NCBI GenBank assembly: GCA_030674185.1
Contig: JAPXFY010000026.1
Coordinates: 53,690,212 to 53,754,211 of the forward strand
Direction of reading: 5' to 3'
Length of the DNA stretch: 64,000 nucleotides
Source of the DNA: Monoplex corrugatus
Lineage: Eukaryota > Mollusca > Gastropoda > Littorinimorpha > Ranellidae
Position numbers and translations under genes: made by a program. Numbering within the stretch: the first letter of the stretch is position 1; every line of letters begins with the position of its first letter. The notes below the pieces were generated by a model. It worked only from the letters and a program-made list of their open reading frames with translations. It ran no database searches and was not told the origin of the DNA. Of this stretch, positions 10,518 through 20,289 are shown one piece after another.

Positions 10518-11118
10518 GCATACACCCCATTGTGCACAATTTCATCCAGAATGTCAAGCAGGATCAACCCACTAGCCAAAATCAGGAAAAACACTGTTTA
10601 AAGAAGTAAGTTTTTAAACTTGTTTTGAAAGATGGTAGAGTTTTAGAGTGGCGGACGGACTGAGGCAACAAGTTCCATGTCTGAACAGCAAAAACTGCAA
10701 AGGCTCTACCACCGTGAGTTTCTCTGTTATATTTTGGCACACGAAACTTCTTGTCATCCACAGAAGAGCGGAGTGATCGAGAAGGTACTAATGTTAAATC
10801 TATTAAAATGCCTTGTGCAGGTCAATACTGTTATTTTTGAGAATTTTGAATTGAAATAGTTTATGCCTTAAAATTTGCCAGCAACTTGCATGATGTACAT
10901 AATCTCACACAAAAATGCAGCATAATCATCTGTTGTGATGTTATGAACAAAGAAAAAAAATTTAGTGGATGCTTTTATCACAAATACATACCTGGTATTG
11001 ACTCTATAGTTTGTTTATAGCCTATTTGTACAGTTTTAAGTAAATCTTATCTATACTATACACAGTGGCTTATGCTTTTAAGTCTGCAGTGTTGCAGAAG
11101 ATGTTGTTTTCTGTATGT

Positions 11119-11861
11119 GAAGTTATGAACATTTTATAGAAAACAATGCTTTTTTCTGAAATAACTTTTTATCAATCCCACAAGTATTCAAAACATGCAG
11201 ATACAATCCCTGTAGCTTCTTTTTATCTGTTTTTATACAAAAATTCATGGATATATTTGCAGTTTTTCAGAAGAAAAGGTACATTCTCTCTCAGAATGTT
11301 GTGAAATTATGTACTAAAGACATCTTTACTGAGTTTAGGAAATCACAATTCACTTAAAAAGAAAGCAATTATCATATGTGATGTTTGGTTCTTATCATTT
11401 CAAATGACAGATGGTTTGATGCCATGTTTTGCTTTTTAGAGGAACATTTAGTACTATATTCACTTGTGACTGTTGTGAAGTTATGAACTGGTAAGTTAAG
11501 TTTTGAACATTTTATAGAATAGCCAGTTTTCCCCCCTCATTATTAACCCCAAATGTATTCAAAACATGAAGATACAATCCCCTGAGCTCTTGTACCCCTG
11601 TTTTTGTAGAAATGAATCAGTACAAGTACTGTTTTCCCAAAGAAAAGGGAGATTCTCTCCAAGAATGTTGTGAAGTTATGTACTAAAGAGATCTTTACTG
11701 AATTCAGCAAGCCACAATTCACTTAAAAAGAAACTGATTGTCATGTATGGCATTTTGGTTCTTCTTATTTCAAGTGAAAGATAGTTTGATACCAAGGTTT
11801 GCATTTTAGAGGATGCTGCAGTACAATATTTTGTTGTGACTGTTGTGAAGTTATGTACAGA
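11119..11861. repeat. Diverged tandem duplication, ~375-bp unit, inside the TIR element
   Basis: Units about 11119-11487 and 11496-11861. Shared blocks occur in the same order: gaacattttataga, attcaaaacatg, gatacaatccc, gaatgttgtgaa, tgtactaaaga, atctttactga, cacaattcacttaaaaagaaa, gactgttgtgaagttatg. Roughly four in five bases agree by eye. Each unit carries the GTTATGTAC-type motif twice or more. Confidence 0.8.
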
Positions 11862-12545
11862 TGACTATTTGGGTGCTGTTCTGGTATGTGTTCACGTAAT
11901 ATTTTCATTTTCATAGCCTGTTTTTGTGTGCAACATGTCTTTTTGGTTACTCATAAGCTATTTTCCTCAACAATAAGAATTTTCAGCTTTTGAGATCTTT
12001 TAAATGTTGGAAGTGAGTGGACGTTCCAGTAACGTACATATAGTAAGCCTTAATATGAAAACATTCACAATTAGGCATTACCTGAGTGCTTCGCATATAT
12101 ATTTTGTCAGCTCTCTTTACACTGCTCGTCTTCAAAACAGCAGAAGTTTGATTTATCTCCAGTGGTACAACTTTAAAATTTACACACTAAAGAACTGTTG
12201 TGAAGTTATGTACAAAATCTTCTTTCATTTTCTTGTATTTAGTGTGTTTGATTTTCCTGTCCTGCCTTCAGATGTATGAACTGGACCTGCTGTTAATGTG
12301 TTTACATTATTTTGAGCAGAGTATCTGTTCCTTCTCAGGTTCTTTCCTTTTCAAGGTTTGTGACACTGTGTGATGTTATGTACAAAGGAACATCATATTA
12401 TCTGTGTTTACAGGAGTGATAAATGTCCAATTGACTTGCAAGTTGGATTATTTGTCATGGTTTTTGTCCTGCTGTTTGGTTTGCACACTATTTTTCCATA
12501 AACAGATGTTTCATTTTGCTGCTTATGTGTCACACCTTTTAGACA

Positions 12546-12564
12546 CCATTTCGTAGCCATGACC
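12546..12564 (-). repeat. Right terminal inverted repeat of the 4.1-kb element
   Basis: Partner of 8463-8481. Bases 12565-12568 are the right ATAT duplication, after which the RTE sequence resumes in register. Confidence 0.85.
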
Positions 12565-13237
12565 ATATACATCCTAAGAACTATCATAGAGAGGTCAATT
12601 GAGATTAATAAGGATTTGTATTTATGCTTTATTGATTATACCAAGGCTTTCGATCGGGTAAGACATGAAGAATTGATCAACCAACTGGAGAGACTCAATG
12701 TTGATGGAAAAGATCTACGAATAATCAGAAATATGTACTGGGAACAAACAGCTGCAATGAGAATAGAAAACAATATAAGCTCTTTCCAAAACATCAAAAG
12801 AGGAGTCAGACAGGGTTGTGTTTTGTCACCAGATCTGTTTTCACTTTACAGTGAAAACATCATGAGAAACCTAGAAGAAGAACCTGGATTAAAGGTTGGA
12901 GGGAAAATGATAAACAACATTCGATATGCAGATCACACTGTGCTAATTGCAGAAAATGAAAGGGACCTACAAAACCTTGTGAATATACTAGAAAGCAAAA
13001 GTAAGGGGTTGGAACTAAACAGCAGGAAGACTGAAGTCATGGTGATCAGTAAAAAACATGAAATCCCCACATGCAAAATAACAGCAAATGGCACAACCTT
13101 GACACAGGTTAATAAGTTTAAATACCTGGGAACGATCATTTCATCAGACAGCAAATGCAATCAGAAATAACCGGAAGAATCGGCCAAGCCAAAACAGCAT
13201 TCAAAAAGATGAAAAGCATTCTTACCAACAGATGCCT
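12565..13237 (+). mobile_element. RTE-type LINE copy, block 2 of 3 (RT palm)
   Basis: Largely open frame: D-Y-T-K-A-F-D-R-V-R-H-E-E-L, R-G-V-R-Q-G-C-V-L-S-P-D-L-F-S-L-Y-S-E and N-S-R-K-T-E-V-M-V. The catalytic box reads Y-A-D-H instead of Y-A-D-D (gat to cat near 12932), so the RT would be dead. It runs to ...accaacagATGCCT, where a second insertion starts; block 3 resumes at 14270. Confidence 0.85.
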
Positions 13238-14269
13238 GTTTCGAGTTACGTCCCCTCATGCAACAACACTCTGGTGGTGTCAGTCTAGTGTTTCATGGTA
13301 TTGTTCTCAGCCTTACCTCCCCATTTCAAGACCTTGCCAGTGCATAGGGATTTTTGCAGGCTCAAAGAGCATACCACAAAATTACTGTCAGATTTTAGTG
13401 AAGCATACATGGAATATCCGAGTGTAACTACTACCTCATGAACGAATTCTGAACTCCAAACTTTCTCCCTATCTCTCTCTCTCTCTCTCCTTTTCTATCA
13501 TTCTCCTCCATCCTCCAATATGCCAGCAAGAATCAACTATGCCCATTTTGTGACGGTTTAGAAAATGAAATATACTTGCTGTTTCTCTGTAAAAATATAG
13601 ATATGTCAAGGGCAAATACATTAAAAATATTTAAAAGAGAAATGGTCGAGGTTGTATCATGTGTAATGATTTATTGTATAATCAAACGATTAGAATTATG
13701 AGAGATGTTGTCATGTGTCTATTTCATTCACTTATAGCCAAGACAAAACCATTTACAAACTACACAGCTGACAATCATTATTTCCATAAAGCATTCAGTC
13801 AGTGTTCCTGTGCCATTTGTTTGCCCAACATCAAGCACCCTCTCTCCCCCTCCCTTCCTCCCTCTCTCTGTGTCCCTATCTCCCTTTCTTTCTCTCTCGG
13901 TTATTTCCATGTCATTATCATTCTGTGATGTCTGTTCATAACAACCCAAAATGTTACTTTATTTCAGGCTACAGGATTCTGTGCAGTGTTGCCTTAGAGA
14001 CAGCCCCAGTGTTTTTGTGATTGATGCTTGCGTTTTTTCTTTCATAGTGGATTTTTAGTCAAGTTTGTTGGTAAAGGTATGCTTTTAAGTTCCCGGGGTC
14101 TTTAAGTGCTTGTTGTAGTACTGTTGTGCCGTTCTTTTTCCCCATTTATAGCCATTTGTATGTGTGTGTGTGTGCGTGTGTGTGCATGCGTGCGTATGTG
14201 TATGTTCAGCGCTTAGATTTGATCTATATCAAGATTTTGCGCTATATAAATATTGTAATTATTATTATT
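13238..14269 (+). mobile_element. 1.03-kb retro-insertion with (ATT)n tail and 6-bp target duplication
   Basis: Flanked by ATGCCT (13232-13237 and 14270-14275); the RTE copy is continuous once it is removed. The 5' part resembles 1-200. At 13532-13640 the frame C-P-F-C-D-G-L-E-N-E-I-Y-L-L-F-L-C is the CxxC..E-x-E-x-x-x-L-F-x-C knuckle found at the end of many LINE ORFs. The 3' part has a GT tract, then cagcgcttagatttgat, tttgcgctatataaat and (ATT)n, the same tail as 32823-32903. Probably a 5'-truncated LINE, or a composite insertion. Confidence 0.7.
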
Positions 14270-14745
14270 ATGCCTATCAATTAACATCAGGAAGAGAGTT
14301 CTTGAATGTTACATAGAACCAATACTGTTGTACGGATGTGAGGCGTGCACAGTCAACAAGCAAAGCCAGAACAAGATTGAGGCAGTCGAGATGTGGTTTC
14401 TAAGAAGAATGTTAAGAGTTCCATGGACAGCAAAGAAAACAAATGAAACAGTCTTGATGGAGGCAGACACAAGTAGATCACTCATAAGGAAGATTAGGAA
14501 AAGACAGGCAACATTTATAGGCCATTTTATGAGGAAGGGGGATTTGGAGCACCTGGTCACAACGGGAAAGCTGGAGGGAAAGAGAGCACCAGGTAGACCC
14601 AGGGAGAAAATGCTAGACGGACTTGCGGAGTCGCTGAAGACGAGGAGGGTGGAGGAGATGCTTGGGGCAACAAGAGATAGAGACAGATGGAAGTCCATGA
14701 TCGCCAACGTCATGCGGCAGGGCACCTGATGATGATGATGATTCA
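14270..14745 (+). mobile_element. RTE-type LINE copy, block 3 of 3 (C-terminus and tail)
   Basis: Resumes at atgcctatcaattaacatc, exactly where block 2 stopped. Encodes I-L-L-Y-G-C-E-A, R-R-M-L-R-V-P-W-T-A-K-K, R-Q-A-T-F-I-G-H-F-M-R-K-G and the terminal M-R-Q-G-T, then (GAT)n. Intact frame over 133 residues. With blocks 1 and 2 it forms one element of about 1.9 kb after removal of the two insertions. Confidence 0.85.
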
Positions 14746-15690
14746 GCTGGCTATTTCTAATGTACATCTGCCATCTGGTGAGATGACTGTTACCAAATAT
14801 TTAAACTTATCAACTTGTCTCAATGTGGTGCCATTTGCTATTATTTTGCACGAGGGGGTTTCATCTTCTTTACTGATTACCATGACTTCTGTCTTTTTGC
14901 TATTTAGCTCCAGCCATTTATTTCTGTTTTTCTATTTCTATCATATTCACAAGATTTTGTAGGTCTTTTTCATTTTAAGCAATTAGAACCATGTCATCTG
15001 CATAACAAAGACTGTTTAACATTTTTCCTCCAACCTTTATCCCAGGGTATTCTTCTAAGTTTCTTATGATGGTTTTGCTGTAAAGTGAAAAAAAATCAGG
15101 TGACCGAACACATTCCTGCCTAACCCCTCTTTTGATATTTTGAAAAGAGCTTATACCGTTTTCTACTCTCATTGCTGCTGTTTATTCCCAATACATATTC
15201 CTTGTTATTCTTAGATCCTTTCCATCAACACTGAGCCTTTCTACTAATTCAACTTGGTTGATCAATTCTTCATGTCTTACCGATCAAAAGCCTTGGTATA
15301 ATCAACAAAATGTAAATATAAATCCTTAGTCAACTCAGCTAAGCTTTCTATGAGAGTTTTTAGGATGTATACGGCATTAATAGTTCCTTTCCCTTTGACA
15401 AATTCACACTGTTCTTCTGCTATTTCTCTTTTGATTCTGTTCCTTGTCCTCATCATGATTATTCTTAATACAATCTTCGTTACTGACTCATCAAGCTGAT
15501 TGTATGGTGGAGTTCGCATTCTATAGCCCCTGCTTTCTCTGGAAGTATAATGAAGATTGATTTTTGACATATCTTTAGGAATTTTTCTGGTGTCATAAAT
15601 TTCATTTAGGAGGACTGTTACTTTTTCAATACCATATTCATCTAGAGCCTCAATCATTTCTGTATGGTCCTCAGGCTTTTCCCAGTTTCA
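14746..15690 (-). mobile_element. RTE-type LINE internal fragment, antisense
   Basis: The minus strand encodes M-I-E-A-L-D-E-Y-G-I-E-K-V, then F-V-K-G-K-G-T-I-N-A, D-Y-T-K-A-F-D-R, K-R-G-V-R-Q, and an intact catalytic C-Y-A-D-D. It lacks both the 5' region and the C-terminus and directly abuts the (GAT)n tail of the copy ending at 14745. It stops about 0.5 kb short of the DIPK1 cysteine-rich exon. Confidence 0.8.
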
Positions 15691-16165
15691 CTTTAAGTTC
15701 AATTATTAAAAAAAAATTTCCAGTGGTGTTTGTTTCACATCTATGCTGTTTGTGGTTGATTGTTGTGAATTTGTTACGCTTGTGTGAAAATTGTGTGATT
15801 TGACTACAACTCGACTGAGTTAAATTTAACAGCAGACAAGTCAGTTGGCATGCTGTAGCATAAGTTTAAACTTGAGACATGAGTTCTGGAGTCCAGTCAA
15901 TGTCCATGTGAGTTTTTCTCTGAACAAGATCTGAAGATGTGTTGGCAAGGATTCCTAAAGTTAAATTCTGTTGAAAAATTATGGCCAGGCATTTGGCTCT
16001 TTAAGGATCATGACTTTGTAAAAGTACATGTATATCTGAGAGTGATCTATTATGCACATAGATGTTCACAAAAGTCTTGCTCAACTATTTTCTTTTACAT
16101 GGAAGAAGAATGCTGAGAATCAAAATAAAAACAGACAGACAGACACAAATAATATGAGTCATTAC
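15691..16165. other. Intronic sequence, no feature recognised
   Basis: AT-rich, with a short (GACA)n run at about 16130-16145 just downstream of the DIPK1 donor. Confidence 0.5.
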
Positions 16166-16270
16166 CTTCTGGTCTCCGTTTTCTATACACACTGACAACT
16201 GAACTGTCTCCTCCCGACAAAGGCGGCTACACAGACGACCTGACACTTCACCACTGAAAAAGTCCTTGCA
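16166..16270 (-). CDS. DIPK1 (FAM69): DIPK1-like exon: cysteine-rich lumenal segment
   Basis: Thirty-five codons between a TTTTCAG acceptor and an AAG|GTAATG donor, phase 0 at both ends. Cysteines lie at exon residues 1, 14, 18 and 28, in the pattern C-x6-G-x3-G-x-L-C-x3-C-x9-C. This matches the conserved cysteine block that follows the membrane anchor in FAM69 proteins and should form lumenal disulfides. The exon length equals what I recall for this block in vertebrate DIPK1A. It sits about 0.5 kb from an antisense RTE LINE fragment that does not overlap it. Confidence 0.85.
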
Positions 16271-16716
16271 CTGAAAATGAACAAACAAAAAATAAAAACC
16301 CACAACTTCTTTTTTTAATCATTGTTGCTGCGTATGCACTTGTTTCATTCCCACTACAGCTGTAAAAATGATGACTGGTTTTAACATCATATGAAAATGG
16401 CCATCTTAAAACTACAACATTTTCACATCAAAGAAAAATGACTACAAGTACACCATTACTGGAGACTGCGCTGACAGAGACCTCACTGCTTTCAAGCTAA
16501 CTTTATGAGTGTTGTGTTCTGCTTTATCTTGTGCTTTATCTTCTCCAACCCTGAACAGCAACAGAAGCCCATTAACAGTTGGAAATACTAGTTAGATAAA
16601 CACTAAGGCCACACTATAAGCCAAGTTCAAACTCTTCCAACTCAATTGGAAGGTACATGATTTACCACCATACTATCCACACCAATTATTTATAATAATG
16701 AGGAAATCATCCAACA

Positions 16717-16720
<4 letters not shown>

Positions 16721-16802
<82 letters not shown>
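16721..16802. repeat. (TA)n microsatellite
   Basis: About 40 TA units with two single-base slips. Lies in the intron between DIPK1 exons at 17383 and 16270. Confidence 0.97.
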
Positions 16803-16804
<2 letters not shown>

Positions 16805-17382
16805 ACTGTCATTCAAGAGTGCATGTTTTACACAAAAATTCATCAGATTTTATCAGCGGTAAAAAAATTAAAATGTTCTTTTACATGGTAAAAAATTTTC
16901 AAAGCATCTTTGTCTGTGTTATGTTTTATGAGTAGATATTTGTATGTGTACTGAAAGACAATAAGTCATCTGCCACGAGCGCGCACGTGCACACCCCCAC
17001 ACACACACACACACGCACATGCACACGTTCACAATTTTCACATACATTTCCATGTATTTTTCCATTATGAGCATTTTGATTTCATTCTTAATCTAAAGGT
17101 GGTCACAGTGCATTGTACATTGCATGGTAATATCTACATCTTGTCACAACAGATTTTCTGTGCGAAATTCAGATAGCTATCTCCAATGAAACATTTTGCC
17201 AAAGTGCAGCCAGTATCCTGTCTCCTCTTTTTCCAACAGAACTTTACCACTTACAGCTTATATACCAATCCATGTTTTCAACAACAACAAAAAAGATTTT
17301 TTCCATTTATTTTGCCGCTTACATCTTAAATATCATCCCAAATGAAATCAGCAGAGAACAAATCAACGACTGTACCACTCAC

Positions 17383-17505
17383 CAGGTTGGAAGTAATTCT
17401 CCTTCCTCGGCAGGGATCCAAGCGAGAGTAAATCAGCCAAATCAGCAAGATGGTGAAAACCAGCCCCACACAGCGGGCATGTTTCTTCATCTCCTCCAGC
17501 CCTTT
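17383..17505 (-). CDS. DIPK1 (FAM69): DIPK1-like exon: signal-anchor helix
   Basis: Forty-one codons if the acceptor is the CAG ending at 17506; donor GTGAGT at 17382. The peptide contains M-K-K-H-A-R-C, a run of about 16 hydrophobic residues (V-G-L-V-F-T-I-L-L-I-W-L-I-Y), then D-P-C-R-G. That is the short cytosolic basic tail, single transmembrane anchor and first lumenal C-R-G of the family. The acceptor has a poor pyrimidine tract and the frame is open further upstream. This may therefore be a first coding exon starting at ATG 17490 or ATG 17520. It ends in phase 0 and joins the cysteine-rich exon at 16270. Confidence 0.75.
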
Positions 17506-17651
17506 CTGATATGGAAGCATACTGTCATCACTGTCATTATCACTTTCATCATAACAACAAGGAAAAAAAAAGTGAAAATTATCCCGAAACCCTGAGGTAG
17601 TAGGAGAATGATGTCGTACAGACTCAACTTTTTAGGGATCAATATAATGAG

Positions 17652-17808
17652 GATAGACCCAGGGAGAAAATGCTGGATGGACTTGTGGAGTGGCTGAAGA
17701 CGAAGAGGGTGGAGGAGATGCTTGGGGCAACAAGAGATAGAGACAAATGGAGGTCCATGATCGCCAAAGCCATGCAGCAGAGCACCTGATGAGGAGGAGG
17801 AGGAGGAA
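17652..17808 (+). mobile_element. RTE-type LINE extreme 3' fragment
   Basis: Begins at agacccagggagaaaatgct and encodes R-E-K-M-L-D-G-L-V-E-W-L-K-T-K-R-V-E-E-M-L-G-A-T and D-R-D-K-W-R-S-M-I. The tail is (GAG)n rather than (GAT)n. Only about 140 bases of the element remain. Confidence 0.8.
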
Positions 17809-19042
17809 GAGGAGGATGGTGCCCATCTCCTCTCCCTGAATGCTTTTCATTCCCTAACCCTGAATCAGGGGTAGGAGCAGTTAAAAAAAAAAAAGAGGAA
17901 GTTGAGGGGGGGAGGGGGGTTATAGGCATGCTTCCTTGGAAAATTGTCTAAGGATTTAAAACCTGTGCAATCCTGTGTATTTTTAGATATCAAATCAGAC
18001 ATTAGGAGTGCCTGAAAATAAATACTTTCTGCACTACTTAATTTCTAAACATGTACATATTAAATCACAAATTCCATTTTATTATTTATTACACTTAACC
18101 TACTTAGAAAAAAACAAACTGATGAGAATGACAATGTGGTGATGACAAAAGTGTACAAAGTAACTGATAGCGAGTTTTTTTTTTGTTTTGTTTTTTGTTT
18201 TTGCTTTGCTTTGCTGTTTTGCTTTGCTTTGTGTTTTGTTTTGTTCTGTTCTGTTCTGTTTCTGTTATCATCAGCAGCAGCAGCAGAAGCAGCAGTATTC
18301 TATTTACATAGTGCAAACAGTTTATATCAGAGAATGTTTGCTGCCCTTTGCAAATTAAATCAATAAATAAAAATTTTTTAGAGGGGGGGGGGGAGGGTTG
18401 CCATGTCAATACATTGCTGTAGTATAAATAAAGTCAGATATATATATATATACCAATATAAATACAAATATATCAATGCAGCACAAACATAGTTCATCAA
18501 AAATAACAACAGATCATAGCATGAAATTTGAAATAGGTGAAAATGTGATACTACTTTATACAATCTTGTAGACACACACACAAACAAGAAAATAAAAATA
18601 CACAAAGTAAGAACAGGGTAAGGGAGAAGGTTACTGGGTCAAAACAGTAAAGTAGCAACAACAGGTAAGACACCACTACTAGTACTACCACTGATAATGT
18701 ACCACTACAACTGTTTTAATGTCTACCAAGTTCAGGGGTGCTCTAACAATGGAGAACATATCGCTGCATTGCATAACCACCCATTTTCTTTACCCTTTTC
18801 TCTCTCTTCTTCTGTCTACATGTATTTCTTTTACCAATGAAAGTTGCTTTTTAAAGAAATTAGTTGTGGTGGGTTATGAGTGATGAGTTCATGCTACACA
18901 CAGGACCTTGGTTTATCATCTCATCAGGAAAAGTATTATCCAAACTACATTTCAAAAGCACAATGGAATGGGAGAACAATCCATGTCCACATCATGATTC
19001 AAACCTGGCACTTCTTGCATATTATGCATGCACATTCAACCA
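17809..19042. other. Intronic sequence with simple repeats
   Basis: Poly-A/G at 17881-17925, (TTTTG)n-like at 18177-18260, a CAG run at 18275-18297, a poly-G run near 18384, and a tag block (cagagaatgtttgctgcc) near 18328 like one at 30067. No exon recognised. Confidence 0.5.
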
Positions 19043-19235
19043 TTAACCCTTTGACTCTTGCAGCCTGTCTACCAGCATCCTGCACTGCCAGCCATGCCAG
19101 CAAAGCAAAAACTTAACCTTTTGATTCCTTCACCCTATCCACCAGTTTCCTGGAGGAAGCTGGTGAATAGGGTGAAGGAGTCAAAGGGTTAAGTTTTTGC
19201 AGTTGGTGGACAGAGTGTGAGAGTCAAAGGGTTAA
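19043..19235. mobile_element. 193-bp palindromic MITE bounded by TTAA, copy 1
   Basis: Starts TTAACCCTTTGACTCT and ends AGAGTCAAAGGGTTAA: 16-base perfect outer TIRs including TTAA. An inner hairpin (19107-19150 against 19155-19197, loop tgga) carries the same ACCCTTTGAYTCC core. TTAA at both ends fits a TTAA-targeting superfamily such as piggyBac or Kolobok. Copy 2 (47307-47499) has the same length and opposite orientation. Confidence 0.8.
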
Positions 19236-20184
19236 GCCACCTGAATAGCTGCATTGTGCCCCTAGTTGTTTTCCTGTATGACGATGGCTGTTTTGCCAAC
19301 AATTTAAAAATATACATTCCATATATCACAACATTTTGCCATGGCCTAGACATTTTTGATAAACAGCTATTGACAACAGGCCTTTATTGTGACCAAGAAA
19401 GGATGTTTTTGAATTTGTTGACTGAAACCCAACCCCATCATGATCTGTATAAAACAGTGCCTGATCTGTATGTATGTTGCCTCCCTAGCAAACCTACAAA
19501 CTCCATGTCAGCAGCTTTCTTTCACATTTCTCAAACTGAAAACTTAGACACAGACACTGACGCATTGTGCGACGCATGAGGCAGTAAAAGTACTCCAATG
19601 GGCTCAGTTGGCAAAGTGATTCAGAGTGTCAGCCCAACATCTATCCACCTATGGAGAAGAGTACATTAATGATCTGAACTTCTGTTATAGCTTCATACAT
19701 TTCTGTTACTGACTGCATCACATGATAACAAACTTGAGCGCATTCAAGCCCTATCAAGTTCAAGCTGACACCTTCACCAACTTGCCCCTGTTGAACATAT
19801 ACTGCAGCAATATCTTCTCTATCAAGAGAAGTGACAGAAGACATGGACAACTACAATTCTTCTGACCTCCAAACTTCCTGGCAGCTGGCAGAAATTGGAA
19901 AAAAAAACAGCCACATTCATTGCCAGATGTGGCTTGACCATGTATACAAAGGAAGAAGAAGAAAGCCAGAGCCATCTATTTCTGTCACTCAGTGTATCTT
20001 GACATTACATAAATTAATAAAATCACTTACTATGACTTACTGTTTGTGGATGATTGGCGGTAACAGTATACTGTGACAAAATGAACCTGTCTATGGTTAT
20101 ATGCTGGTAAACCTAAATGAGAGGGACAATTGACATGACACTTCAGGAACAAAAAGATGGAACTGTGAGCATATGAATGTACAT

Positions 20185-20261
<77 letters not shown>

Positions 20262-20262
20262 C
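20185..20262. repeat. (CA)n microsatellite
   Basis: About 38 CA units with one ACC slip at 20220. Begins 26 bases downstream of the splice donor of the candidate exon at 20290. Confidence 0.95.
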
Positions 20263-20289
20263 CACAATTAGATAAATAGTAGCACTTAC

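Larger units (their letters stand above)
8463..12564. mobile_element. 4.1-kb element with 19-bp TIRs inserted in the RTE copy
   Basis: Left end GGTCACGGCTATGAAATGG (8463-8481). The reverse complement of the right end (12546-12564) is GGTCATGGCTACGAAATGG: 17 of 19 identical. The flanks read ...gccATAT | element | ATATacatcc, and the uninterrupted copy at about 27040 reads gccatatacatcc, proving an insertion with duplication. The duplication is ATAT, but because it is palindromic a 2-bp TA target with a TIR longer by one base fits equally well. No transposase motif is recognisable and no long open frame exists. Nested inside are a LINE tail (9592-9895), a SINE-like 3' tail (10201-10300), a 375-bp tandem duplication and about 14 copies of one motif. 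Probably a non-autonomous DNA transposon; superfamily unknown. Confidence 0.85.

Noticed and set aside
14309..14767. Minus-strand 152-residue frame over a LINE block
   Set aside because: It is the antisense shadow of the RTE C-terminus; the plus-strand frame carries the conserved motifs. The same holds for similar frames opposite the other RTE copies.
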